Below, piece after piece: positions 9,901-16,657 of a stretch of 64,000 nt of DNA; the first letter of the stretch is position 1, and each line of letters begins with the position of its first letter. The DNA is from CAZWSX01 sp964636985. GTDB lineage: Bacteria > Planctomycetota > Planctomycetia > Pirellulales > Pirellulaceae. The notes under the pieces were generated by a model. It saw only the letters and a list, made by a program, of their open reading frames with translations. It did not search any database and was not told the DNA's origin. The DNA lies in assembly GCA_964636985.1 (NCBI GenBank), contig CAZWSX010000002.1, forward strand, positions 386,315 through 450,314, read 5' to 3'. Made by a program: the position numbers and the translations under genes.

Positions 9901-10539
9901 CAGCTTGACCAGGTCGTCCCGCTCGTAGGTCTTAGGTAACGACCTGGGATCAAGCCGCTGCGCGACCTGGTCGAGCGTCGACTTTTCTTTGTCGAGGCTC
10001 GCTTCTTGTGCGAGCTTACGTTCACGCTCGCTGGCGACCTTGATATTGGTCCGGCAGCGGGCGACGGCGAGCGATTCGAAGCGCGCGTAGTCGACCATAG
10101 CGGGGAGCGAGAGGTGCCGCCGGTCGACGGCCAATCGCAGTTCTGCTTCCAGCATCTCGCTCAACTCGGCATCGTTCCTCGCCAGAATGGTTGTCTCGAG
10201 TGCCGGGCAATAGGCGATCGAGGCTTCGTCGCCATGCCGCCAGCGGAGATATTCGAGCCGCAATGGAAAGGGTTCGCGCCAGGCGAGGGTTGGCTTTGCC
10301 AATCCCACTTTGATTTCAATCGAATCGACGCGGGGCGAACTTGCGATGTGCCGGCGATAAATCTCCTCGGGCGAAAACGATTTGAGTTGCCGCCGCACCG
10401 CTTCGGCCAGTAAGTGCTTCCCTTGCCGGGAACCGTTGACAACGATGCCGTTTTCGGGGAGGAGCAATGCCTCGACCCACATTCGACCCCCACTGAGCAA
10501 CGATAGCGCGGCCGCGAAGCGAAATGGGATTTCGATCAT
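6988..10539 (-). CDS. ClpB-like tandem AAA+ ATPase with release-factor-like C-terminal region (first gene of the operon)
   Basis: This protein is about 1183 residues. A 260-residue N-terminal domain is followed by AAA1 with an intact Walker A (GPSGVGKSA), but its Walker B reads VHLGNL, losing both acidic residues. AAA2 is complete: GPTGVGKTE, VVLLDEFEKAHPAVF, MTSNLGAES sensor and FRPEFFNRID arginine finger. The C-terminal 350 residues start with a long charged coiled coil (KRKALEKTLTETQAMAA) and end in RRVYNFPREFAQDLIIG. That ending resembles the RTYNFPQxRVTDHRI segment near the end of release factors 1 and 2; GGQ is absent. An ATG at 10539 with AAGG upstream is preferred over an in-frame TTG at 10593 that lacks a ribosome site. 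The three Clp genes probably form one operon, with subunits in one or linked hexamers (inference). Confidence 0.82.
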   Translation of the reverse strand: MIEIPFRFAAALSLLSGGRMWVEALLLPENGIVVNGSRQGKHLLAEAVRRQLKSFSPEEIYRRHIASSPRVDSIEIKVGLAKPTLAWREPFPLRLEYLRWRHGDEASIAYCPALETTILARNDAELSEMLEAELRLAVDRRHLSLPAMVDYARFESLAVARCRTNIKVASERERKLAQEASLDKEKSTLDQVAQRLDPRSLPKTYERDDLVKLVTEALFGRPARSILLVGPSGVGKSAIFQEVARQFATHIPANHPSKSGRLAPSKRQTADTSGVPLWQAPFWTTSGSQIIAGALGFGMWQQRCQKLIREATQSKAIVHLGNLFELCEVGKGGGDTLGLAGFLRPSLQRGQWLAVVECTPEQLARIERSDPQQLEAFRRIEVKEPSADLTQSILLGVAAEERGAAAPTVEALTKVDELHRRFATYSAAPGRQVRFLRNLIADRKQRRIEWLKVNRGSQTDSSPPDGTMNDPVSAAVTAEDVYDGFGRETGLPRWMIDPAVPLDLDAAHQWFSRRVVGQSQPIRLLVDLIAVIKAGLQRGGKPIASLLFIGPTGVGKTETSKALAEFLYRDPQRLIRIDMSEFSDPWGASRLVGGPFGTEGLLTQKLRDQPFSVVLLDEFEKAHPAVFDLLLQALGEGRLTDGAGRVADFSSAVVIMTSNLGAESMQRASVGFGGETNAATIENHFLREVQRFVRPEFFNRIDRVVPFAPLARDAIERIARREIDKVLERDGIRRRNVRVSIDEEVVAALARDGYDPRYGARPLRRVIEHKLVAPLSAHLNEHDAARSLTCQVSANEEGFAFGTRVEAEPPPLRGIVEKRPHILTQAVDATVVRRLASRLDRSTLVLRMQNELAMVEQNIRQARAEAKRKALEKTLTETQAMAAQMAWAGYTELDAKAAALRDQLKEIATLVGEAQLLEDAMLLPLCRGELATDQQAQDHSGKLAALSKQLGRKLREYYASTISGEGLVTLIIYSTEFDWLRQLANAYGGVIESIMQASEAPRDELRWFFLTPHREPLSTATESSASIQSKLNEGGWPVWSYLTRTIDERVVKVFKVFRIEKERQWEHPPPEAYGVALTIHHRDVAIQLANEVGNHSRFGEPHFAPARVDIHMHSLITYSPADDILREGKLGECRLRRVYNFPREFAQDLIIGENVPLKRTGLSDTILSASAKDLERQIWGQLE

Positions 10540-10714
10540 ATTCGCGCCTTGGACAACCAGCCGGCCACAGATAGCCGACACCGGTCGCTCCAATAGAGAG
10601 AGACTTGCAATGCCTGGTTCGCGCCCCGCGCGTCAACTCAAACCGGTTGACGCGAAGCCAAAATCGTACGTTGCCGCACAGTAACTCGCCAGCGAGAGTC
10701 GAGTTCCGACGCAA

Positions 10715-11719
10715 TTACCTGGCTGGCCCCTTCTTAGCGAATTCGGCCACATCCTTCGCGGCCTTGGTGGGCGTGCCCGGCTTTTCGAGGAAGCCGAGGT
10801 CTTTGAACCAGTCCACATAGCGGTCGGTCCAAGTGCCAAACGGGATGCCCCCGCGAGCCGTCAGTCCGCCTCCGTGACCGCCGTTGCCGTAGATGTGCAT
10901 TTCCAGGTTGGGGACGCCGGCCTTCAGCATCGCCGTGAAGTAGTCGCCTGCCCAAAGGGCGTGGACGCGATCTCCCGAGCCTGCCGACGCGATGAAACTG
11001 GGCGGAACATTGGCCGGGATTTTCGTCATCGGTTCCTTGGTAAAGGGCGTTGGCCCGGGATAGATCACGCCGACAAAATCGGGCCGAGCAGAAACCTTAG
11101 CGAGCGGATCGCCGGCCTCGCTGTTGGCCTGCTCGAAGTCGTCGAAAAACAGCGCCGTCGGGGCCGACAGCTCCGCACCGGCGGAAAAGCCCATGATGCC
11201 AATTTTGGCCGGGTCTAATTTCCATTCGTCCGCGTGGGCGCGAACCATCCGGATCGCTTGAAAGGCATCGTTCACGGCATCGGTCTTGGGATCGTAGCCA
11301 TCGACGCGCAAGCGGTTTCGCAAGACGATTGTCGAGACACCGTACTTCCTGAAGAAGGGGATGAAGTCTCCTCCCTCGGGACCCACCCAGAGGATTTGGT
11401 GTCCGCCCCCTGGCGCTACGATCACGGCCGCGCCCGTGTTAGCGGGGTCGTCGCCGACCGAGTGGACTTCGATGGACGGGTTGTGAATGTTGAGGACATT
11501 CACCGTCCGTTCGGGCTTGTTGTTTTTGAACGTGGTGTTGAAGCGCTCCTCTTCATGAATTCGCTCGCGTTTCAGCTTTGGCGAATCGGCCGGATAGAGC
11601 GACAGCACGACTCCGCCCTGTACGATCGGCTCGGGCACAAACGGCTTGGCTGCGTCTTGTGCCGACGCCGCGCGACACGAAACAACCAGCAGAAGCAAGA
11701 TACCGAGTTGGCTTTTCAT
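10715..11719 (-). CDS. Secreted alpha/beta hydrolase (esterase-like)
   Basis: The 334-residue protein starts with a signal peptide (MKSQLGILLLLVVSCRAASA, then QDA). It has an alpha/beta-hydrolase fold of the acetyl-xylan-esterase/BD-FAE type. APGGGHQ near residue 103 serves as the HGGG-like oxyanion segment, and the nucleophile elbow is GFSAGAE near 177. An acidic residue lies in GSGDRVHALWAG near 255 and a His in GNGGHGGGL near 288. Such enzymes remove acetyl or other ester groups from plant and algal polysaccharides outside the cytoplasm; the exact substrate is not readable. The ATG at 11719 is preceded by GGGACG. It lies downstream of the methyltransferase gene on the same strand, about 130 bp away, and upstream of the Clp operon, with no obvious functional link. 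Confidence 0.8.
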   Translation of the reverse strand: MKSQLGILLLLVVSCRAASAQDAAKPFVPEPIVQGGVVLSLYPADSPKLKRERIHEEERFNTTFKNNKPERTVNVLNIHNPSIEVHSVGDDPANTGAAVIVAPGGGHQILWVGPEGGDFIPFFRKYGVSTIVLRNRLRVDGYDPKTDAVNDAFQAIRMVRAHADEWKLDPAKIGIMGFSAGAELSAPTALFFDDFEQANSEAGDPLAKVSARPDFVGVIYPGPTPFTKEPMTKIPANVPPSFIASAGSGDRVHALWAGDYFTAMLKAGVPNLEMHIYGNGGHGGGLTARGGIPFGTWTDRYVDWFKDLGFLEKPGTPTKAAKDVAEFAKKGPAR

Positions 11720-11803
11720 TGCAGCGTCCCTACGACATGGTTGATGTTGTTTGCCTTGAGCTGGCCTTGAATTCAGCTTGCGCCTTCCGACACCTTAGTT
11801 GAA

Positions 11804-11826
11804 CGGGCCACGCAAAGCTTGGCCCG
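11804..11826 (-). terminator. Stem-loop after the methyltransferase gene
   Basis: CGGGCCA at 11804-11810 pairs perfectly with TGGCCCG at 11820-11826 around a 9-nt loop. It lies just downstream of the minus-strand methyltransferase stop and upstream of the hydrolase start. No T-run follows, so a terminator role is only plausible. Confidence 0.3.
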
Positions 11827-11852
11827 CGCGTGAAAACTTCGACGATTACGCC

Positions 11853-12623
11853 TTACGCTTTTCGTTGGATGCGAAGGAAGTCTTGATGGCAGGAGAATCG
11901 ATAGCGGCCGTCGCTAAGGAAGTGGCTCCGGACGTAGTCTTCGAGTTCCGTGCGTTGCGGCAGTCGCTGGAGCGGGACCAGGTTCAACATGAATTCGGCG
12001 ATGGTGTACGCCGAAGCAAAGTCGTTCGTCTGAATGTGGGCTTCGACCGTGGTGATACGTGTGTCGAACGTGCCGTGCATGTCGTCGGCGAACTTCCTTG
12101 CCAGTACGTCCAAGTCGAACTCCTTTCCCGTGAAGTGCCGGAGCATCCGCATGCAGTCGGTCTCGTGGTTTTGCAGGGCGACAACGCCAACACCGTTCAG
12201 CCCGAGCCAACCGGCCAGGGACTGGAGATTCTCAGCCCACAGGGAGCGATCGATGTAATAAAAGACGTGCGAGCAGAGGACAAAATCGGCCTGCGTCCTT
12301 GGTTTGGATGCCGTGATCGGCAGCGGCAGAATTTCGGCCGTGGGGCACGACACCTGCAACTTGTCCCGCAGCGAAGCATTAGGCTCAATGGCGATGGTCT
12401 GGCGGAATCGCGGTTCCAGCCGTGCCGTCAGTTCGCCAGTTCCAGCGCCGGCGTCAATGAAGACTTCGCGGTTGGGAAGCTCGGCAACCTCGCGATCCAG
12501 CCACGCCGTGGCTTTCACCTTCTGATCGGTGTGGGCAAGAAAGACGCCGAAGGCCCTGGTGTAGTCCTCGCTGAGCGAATCGTATTCGCGCATCAAAGTT
12601 GGATCGGACATGGGATTTTTCAT
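11853..12623 (-). CDS. Class I SAM-dependent methyltransferase
   Basis: The 256-residue cytoplasmic protein has a Rossmann-fold methyltransferase domain. Motif I is VFIDAGAGTGELT at about residues 54-66, binding S-adenosylmethionine. Motif II is AIEPNASL near 78, and the later strand ADFVLCSHVFYYI is near 112. The N-terminal MREYDSLSEDYTRAFG helix is typical of small-molecule methyltransferases of the UbiE/Tam class. Nothing identifies the acceptor. The ATG at 12623 has only a weak ribosome site, and an ATG four codons later is equally possible. The gene stands alone between the hydrolase and the divergent kinase gene. Confidence 0.8.
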   Translation of the reverse strand: MKNPMSDPTLMREYDSLSEDYTRAFGVFLAHTDQKVKATAWLDREVAELPNREVFIDAGAGTGELTARLEPRFRQTIAIEPNASLRDKLQVSCPTAEILPLPITASKPRTQADFVLCSHVFYYIDRSLWAENLQSLAGWLGLNGVGVVALQNHETDCMRMLRHFTGKEFDLDVLARKFADDMHGTFDTRITTVEAHIQTNDFASAYTIAEFMLNLVPLQRLPQRTELEDYVRSHFLSDGRYRFSCHQDFLRIQRKA

Positions 12624-13163
12624 GGGCTCGAATCTCTCGGACGTCGAACTGCGGCCTCGTGCTTTTCTGTCGGCTCAAACACAAAGCGGAGTCGGAAACA
12701 AGGGTGGTACCAAAGATTCTAAACGTAACAACCCACTCGTTGACGAGTGGGTTGATTGGTGGCCAGTTTTTATCGTCGACCTTCGTTGAGGAAGAAACGC
12801 GAACGCCTTAATGGGGGCTGTTGCTCAAGATTCACGGAATGGGTGATGGTTGCCCTTCGCCTCCGCACAGATTCGATAGCCTCCTACCGAGAGGTTCGCC
12901 TGCTAGGCGTCTCCTTCCAATATCGCTGCTATTGAAGCTGCAAGAGTTTAGGAAAGTTCAGATCGGATTTGATCCCCCGTTGGAATGGTTTAAGCGAGTT
13001 ACGACTGCGTCTCAAGGCGAGTTTCTTCACTCATCATCGGCTGTGTTGCTCGACTGCGTTGGTCGACTGTGGTACCGCGTTCTCCGTCGAACTACATTCA
13101 CGGAGAGGTGGGTCCGCGGATTACGGTTGCCGGCAACGGAATGTCGATCGCGGAGTGGATTTG
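12624..13163. other. Intergenic region between divergent genes
   Basis: About 540 bases separate the divergent methyltransferase and kinase genes and presumably hold both promoters. The only clear structure is the palindrome at 12730-12753. The plus strand is open upstream of the kinase start, but that translation has no recognisable domain and no ribosome site, so I did not extend the kinase into it. Confidence 0.5.
12730..12753. repeat. Perfect 11-bp palindrome
   Basis: AACCCACTCGT (12730-12740) and ACGAGTGGGTT (12743-12753) are exact inverted copies separated by two bases. As RNA it folds to a stem with a TTGA loop. Its position, 107 bp upstream of the methyltransferase start and 410 bp upstream of the kinase, fits an operator or a stray terminator. 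No T-run is present. Confidence 0.5.
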
Positions 13164-16082
13164 ATGGAACAGACCGTCGACTTTCAGCGAAGCTGTCCGC
13201 CAGCGGAACTGTGGCATCAGTTTGCGTCCAACCGAGTTACGGGCGAAACCAAACTCGCGATGGATCGCCACCTCGCGATCTGCCCGACGTGTTCGCAGAT
13301 TCTCACGGCGATCACCCTGTCGAGCGGAGATGCGACTTCGGCCGTCGCACGCTCGTCAACAAAAGGTCGGAACGATTCCAAAGAGCAGTCCCGCGATCGA
13401 AATGCGAAAGTAGGTTCAAATCCACCTGCGACAAAGCCGCTTCCTACGATCGGCAATTATGAGATTCTTGAGGAGATCGCTCGCGGTGGAATGGGTGTCG
13501 TCTTCAAGGCGCGGCATCTTACGCTTGGCCGGATCGCAGCGCTAAAGCTGATCAAAGCGGGGGATATCGCTGACGCTGAAGATGTCCAGAGATTCCACGC
13601 GGAAGCATCGGCCGCCGCGCTCTTGGACCATCCGAACATTGTTCCGATCTACGAGGCCGGACAGCACGACGGCCACCATTTTTTCTCGATGGCCTTTGTC
13701 GAGGGTCAGAGTCTGGCGAAGCAGCTCGCGACGGGACCCTTGCCACCCCGCACGGCAACGGAGTTGGTGTTGAACGTGGCTCGCGCGATTGCTTATGCCC
13801 ACGGTCGTGGCGTTGTCCATCGCGACCTCAAGCCCGGCAATATCTTGTTGGACAGGAATGGGGAGCCACGCGTTACCGACTTCGGCCTTGCGAAACGCTT
13901 AAGTACGGAGGCCGAAGGTCTGACTGTCACGGGACAGGTCTTAGGCACTCCCAGCTACATGCCACCCGAGCAAGCGGCCGGCAAGACCGACGTCGGGCCA
14001 CTGGCGGATGTCTACTCGCTCGGTGCCGTCCTCTACGCGCTGCTCACGGGGCGACCGCCATTCCTCTCAGCCACCGTGATGGACATGCTACTTGCGGTAT
14101 TGAACGAAGAGCCCATCGCGCCGCGGAAATTGAACCGCAGCGTGCCACTCGATCTGAACACAATTTGCCTCAAATGCCTGGAAAAGGAACCTCACCGTCG
14201 CTATGGCTCCGCGAGCCAACTCGCCGACGAACTGCAGCGCTATCTCAACGGCGAGCCGATCTTGGCACGGCCAATCAGCAGCATGGAACGTGCTGCGCGC
14301 TGGATCGCGCGTTACCCCAAAACGGTCGGCGCAGTTGGCGCCGGGCTGCTTGTGGTTGTGCTTTTGGCGTTGTTTGTTTCGTCGCAAATGCGGGCTGCCC
14401 GCGAGGAAAACGACTTTCGCCGCGCCGAATCGCTCGTAGAAGCGGTATTGACCGCGCCGGCCGATGCCGTGCCCTACGCTGTGGAAAACGTGAGGCCACT
14501 CAGTCGCCAGGCGATGCCGATTCTGCGCGAGCGGTTTGGCGACGAGAGTCGAGAGCCGATCCAGCGGCTCCACGCTGCACTGGCTCTCGCCGCCATGGGA
14601 GAAGTGAACGAGCCGTTCTTGGTCGATGCGATCGTGAACTCCTCACTGGCCGAGTGCCGCGGCATTCTTATCGCGCTGGCGCAAAATCGCGAGACGGCCA
14701 TACCGCGGCTTACAGCTCGCGCTGCGCGGGAAACAAAACCGGAAACCAGGGTCCGGTTGGCGTTGTCGTTGCTCGAGTTAGGGGACGAGACCCTGGCTCG
14801 TGAACTGGTGAAAGAATCGACTGACCCCGCATTGCGTACCGCATTTATCCACAAAGGAGTGGCCACTTGGCTCGTGAGTGTGGCCAAGCCCTTACAAGAA
14901 ACGACGGACGCGGCGTTGCGATACAGCTTATGTGTGGGACTTGGGTTATCGCCGCCTGAGCGGTTCTCCAACGTCGAGAAGAAGGAACTCGGCGAAGTCC
15001 TCGCGAAGCTCTACCTGGAATCTCCCGATGGCGCCACTCACAGCGCCGCAGGCTGGGCGATTCGGCAATGGCAGATCGAACTTCCCAAGCCTCCGCGGGA
15101 AAAATTGACCGAAAAGCCTGTTAGACGAGACTGGTTTCAAAACACGCAGGGCATAACTTTGCTGCGCATCCCCGATGGTACGTACATGATGGGGGTCGAT
15201 TGGGTTCCGGTGGAGACTCTCGCCGGCAAGCCCCCGAAGCACGCTGGCGGAACCCCGTTGCGCGCCGCGATGACGGTTGCATCAGGCCCGGGCGGGATGG
15301 CGACCGCCAATGGCGGAACCGGCACGCGCGTAAAGGTGACACTGACGCGGACCTTCTGGTTAGCTAGTCACGAAGTGACGGTCGCCCAGTTTGAAACGTT
15401 CCGGCACGACGCGAAGTACTTTGACCTATTCCCCGACGAGCGACTGAGTGAAAAGGTCACTGGCTACAGCAAGGAGGTTGGCAACACCGCCGATAACCCC
15501 ATGCAGAATCTGACCTGGGTGGATGCGGCCCTCTACTGCAATTGGTTGAGCCGGCAGGAAGGATTGACGCCTTGCTACGAGCGATTGGCACCCAAGGAGC
15601 GAAGCAATGCGGACGAAAGGAAAGCCGCCATCGACGTCGTGGAATGGAACCTCAACCAGCAGTCCAACGGCTATCGGCTGCCAACCGAAGCGGAGTGGGA
15701 ATACGCCTGCCGGGCGAGTGCCGATACCATGTTCTGTTTCGGCAACGACGAGTCGCTCCTGGGAACCTACGCTGTCTATCTGGTGAACTCCACCCGAGGC
15801 GCCTTACCGGTGGGGAGCAAACTTCCCAATCTCTGGGGGCTATTTGATATGCACGGCAACGTCGATGAGTGGTGTCAGGACCGCTTCGTTGCGAAGTTCC
15901 CGGGTGGCCAAGATCCCCTGGTGAGCGACGCGCCCTTTGGAGTCGCGGTTCGCGGCGGCAACTGGAGCAGTGTATCCCAGTCGTGCCAATCGGCAATTCA
16001 CTACGGGACCGCATCGACGAGTCATACCCCCATCTTGGGTTTCCGAGTGGCCCTGGTTCAGCCAGCGCCAGCAAGCCATTAA
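13164..16082 (+). CDS. Zinc-finger / Ser-Thr protein kinase / FGE-sulfatase-like fusion protein
   Basis: The 972-residue protein joins three modules. An N-terminal anti-sigma-type zinc finger has His36, Cys40 and Cys43. A Ser/Thr kinase spans about 100-360, with GGMGVV loop, Lys129, HRDLKPGN at 220-227 and DFG at 240-242. A membrane helix near 395-418 leads to a helical, HEAT-like part (about 430-680). The C-terminus is a formylglycine-generating-enzyme-like domain with EVTVAQFETF, NPMQNLTWVDA, RLPTEAEWEYAC, MHGNVDEWCQD and RGGNWSS...LGFR. The first active-site Cys of true FGE is absent (Ser in RGGNWSS), so this module probably binds rather than oxidises. The kinase should face the cytoplasm and the FGE part the other side. 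ATG 13164 has GGAG at 13152-13155; longer upstream starts lack one. Confidence 0.87.
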   Translation: MEQTVDFQRSCPPAELWHQFASNRVTGETKLAMDRHLAICPTCSQILTAITLSSGDATSAVARSSTKGRNDSKEQSRDRNAKVGSNPPATKPLPTIGNYEILEEIARGGMGVVFKARHLTLGRIAALKLIKAGDIADAEDVQRFHAEASAAALLDHPNIVPIYEAGQHDGHHFFSMAFVEGQSLAKQLATGPLPPRTATELVLNVARAIAYAHGRGVVHRDLKPGNILLDRNGEPRVTDFGLAKRLSTEAEGLTVTGQVLGTPSYMPPEQAAGKTDVGPLADVYSLGAVLYALLTGRPPFLSATVMDMLLAVLNEEPIAPRKLNRSVPLDLNTICLKCLEKEPHRRYGSASQLADELQRYLNGEPILARPISSMERAARWIARYPKTVGAVGAGLLVVVLLALFVSSQMRAAREENDFRRAESLVEAVLTAPADAVPYAVENVRPLSRQAMPILRERFGDESREPIQRLHAALALAAMGEVNEPFLVDAIVNSSLAECRGILIALAQNRETAIPRLTARAARETKPETRVRLALSLLELGDETLARELVKESTDPALRTAFIHKGVATWLVSVAKPLQETTDAALRYSLCVGLGLSPPERFSNVEKKELGEVLAKLYLESPDGATHSAAGWAIRQWQIELPKPPREKLTEKPVRRDWFQNTQGITLLRIPDGTYMMGVDWVPVETLAGKPPKHAGGTPLRAAMTVASGPGGMATANGGTGTRVKVTLTRTFWLASHEVTVAQFETFRHDAKYFDLFPDERLSEKVTGYSKEVGNTADNPMQNLTWVDAALYCNWLSRQEGLTPCYERLAPKERSNADERKAAIDVVEWNLNQQSNGYRLPTEAEWEYACRASADTMFCFGNDESLLGTYAVYLVNSTRGALPVGSKLPNLWGLFDMHGNVDEWCQDRFVAKFPGGQDPLVSDAPFGVAVRGGNWSSVSQSCQSAIHYGTASTSHTPILGFRVALVQPAPASH

Positions 16083-16097
16083 CGATTGAGTTGGGCG

Positions 16098-16116
16098 GGG
16101 CAGTTTGAAACTGCCC
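16098..16116 (+). terminator. Stem-loop after the kinase/FGE gene
   Basis: GGGCAGTTT (16098-16106) and AAACTGCCC (16108-16116) are perfect inverted copies, 15 bp after the kinase/FGE stop. The position fits a transcription terminator, but no T-run follows. Confidence 0.4.
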
Positions 16117-16657
16117 GCTGCCGCGCGTTGACCAGACGTGTCAGCGTTAATTTAAGAATGAACCGTGGACCCAAGCCGCTTCTGTGGCGGTGGCACCCGG
16201 AATGCCTGCTCCGTCATCGCGGGATTTTCATTGCATTGACCCTGCCATGAGAAAGTTCTCCCTCTCGGCCCGTCAACGACGGGCCATGGTTCGCGATTTG
16301 TTTGTCTACCACGCGCTGGCAGTGAAGCGCCGCCGCTCAAGGAAAGCCAAACGACCTGCGGATCGCCAAGCTTCAAAGCCTGCTGCAGGCAGCCGATCGC
16401 ATTGCGCGAGTGTTAAGGCCTGACGTTTTTCGGGCTCGCCGACCGATCGCAGACGCGATGCAAACGTTTCAGAACGCTTCGATCCTCAGACAGGAGATGT
16501 CACTCCGGCTCCAGGAAGTCATTGAACCGGCATTGAATTTGCATCATCGCATTCGCGTTTGGGCGCTTCGAGGAAGCACCGCGTGCCCGAGCGCGCGACG
16601 CGTTTATTCACTCTGCCGGAACACGCCGATCTTCCCTGGTTATTGGAGAGCCGGATC
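16117..16657. other. Intergenic region upstream of the trehalose operon
   Basis: I see no convincing gene here. Short open frames (for example an Arg/Lys-rich 58-codon frame from 16247) lack ribosome sites and known motifs. GGCCCGTC/GACGGGCC at 16267-16285 forms a tight hairpin. The promoter of the treS operon should lie in the 3' part, but I cannot pick a -35/-10 pair. Confidence 0.4.

Noticed and set aside
1256..10539. Reading one of the Clp proteins as a bona fide ClpV of a T6SS
   Set aside because: There are three paralogues with unusual C-termini and no sheath genes nearby; motifs alone do not separate ClpV from ClpB.
12969..13163. 65-codon upstream extension of the zinc-finger/kinase gene
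   Set aside because: No ribosome site and no meaningful sequence before the finger; ATG 13164 has GGAG at good spacing.
16184..16423. Arg/Lys-rich 79-codon plus-strand frame upstream of treS
   Set aside because: No ribosome site, low-complexity basic composition and overlapping alternative frames point to chance.
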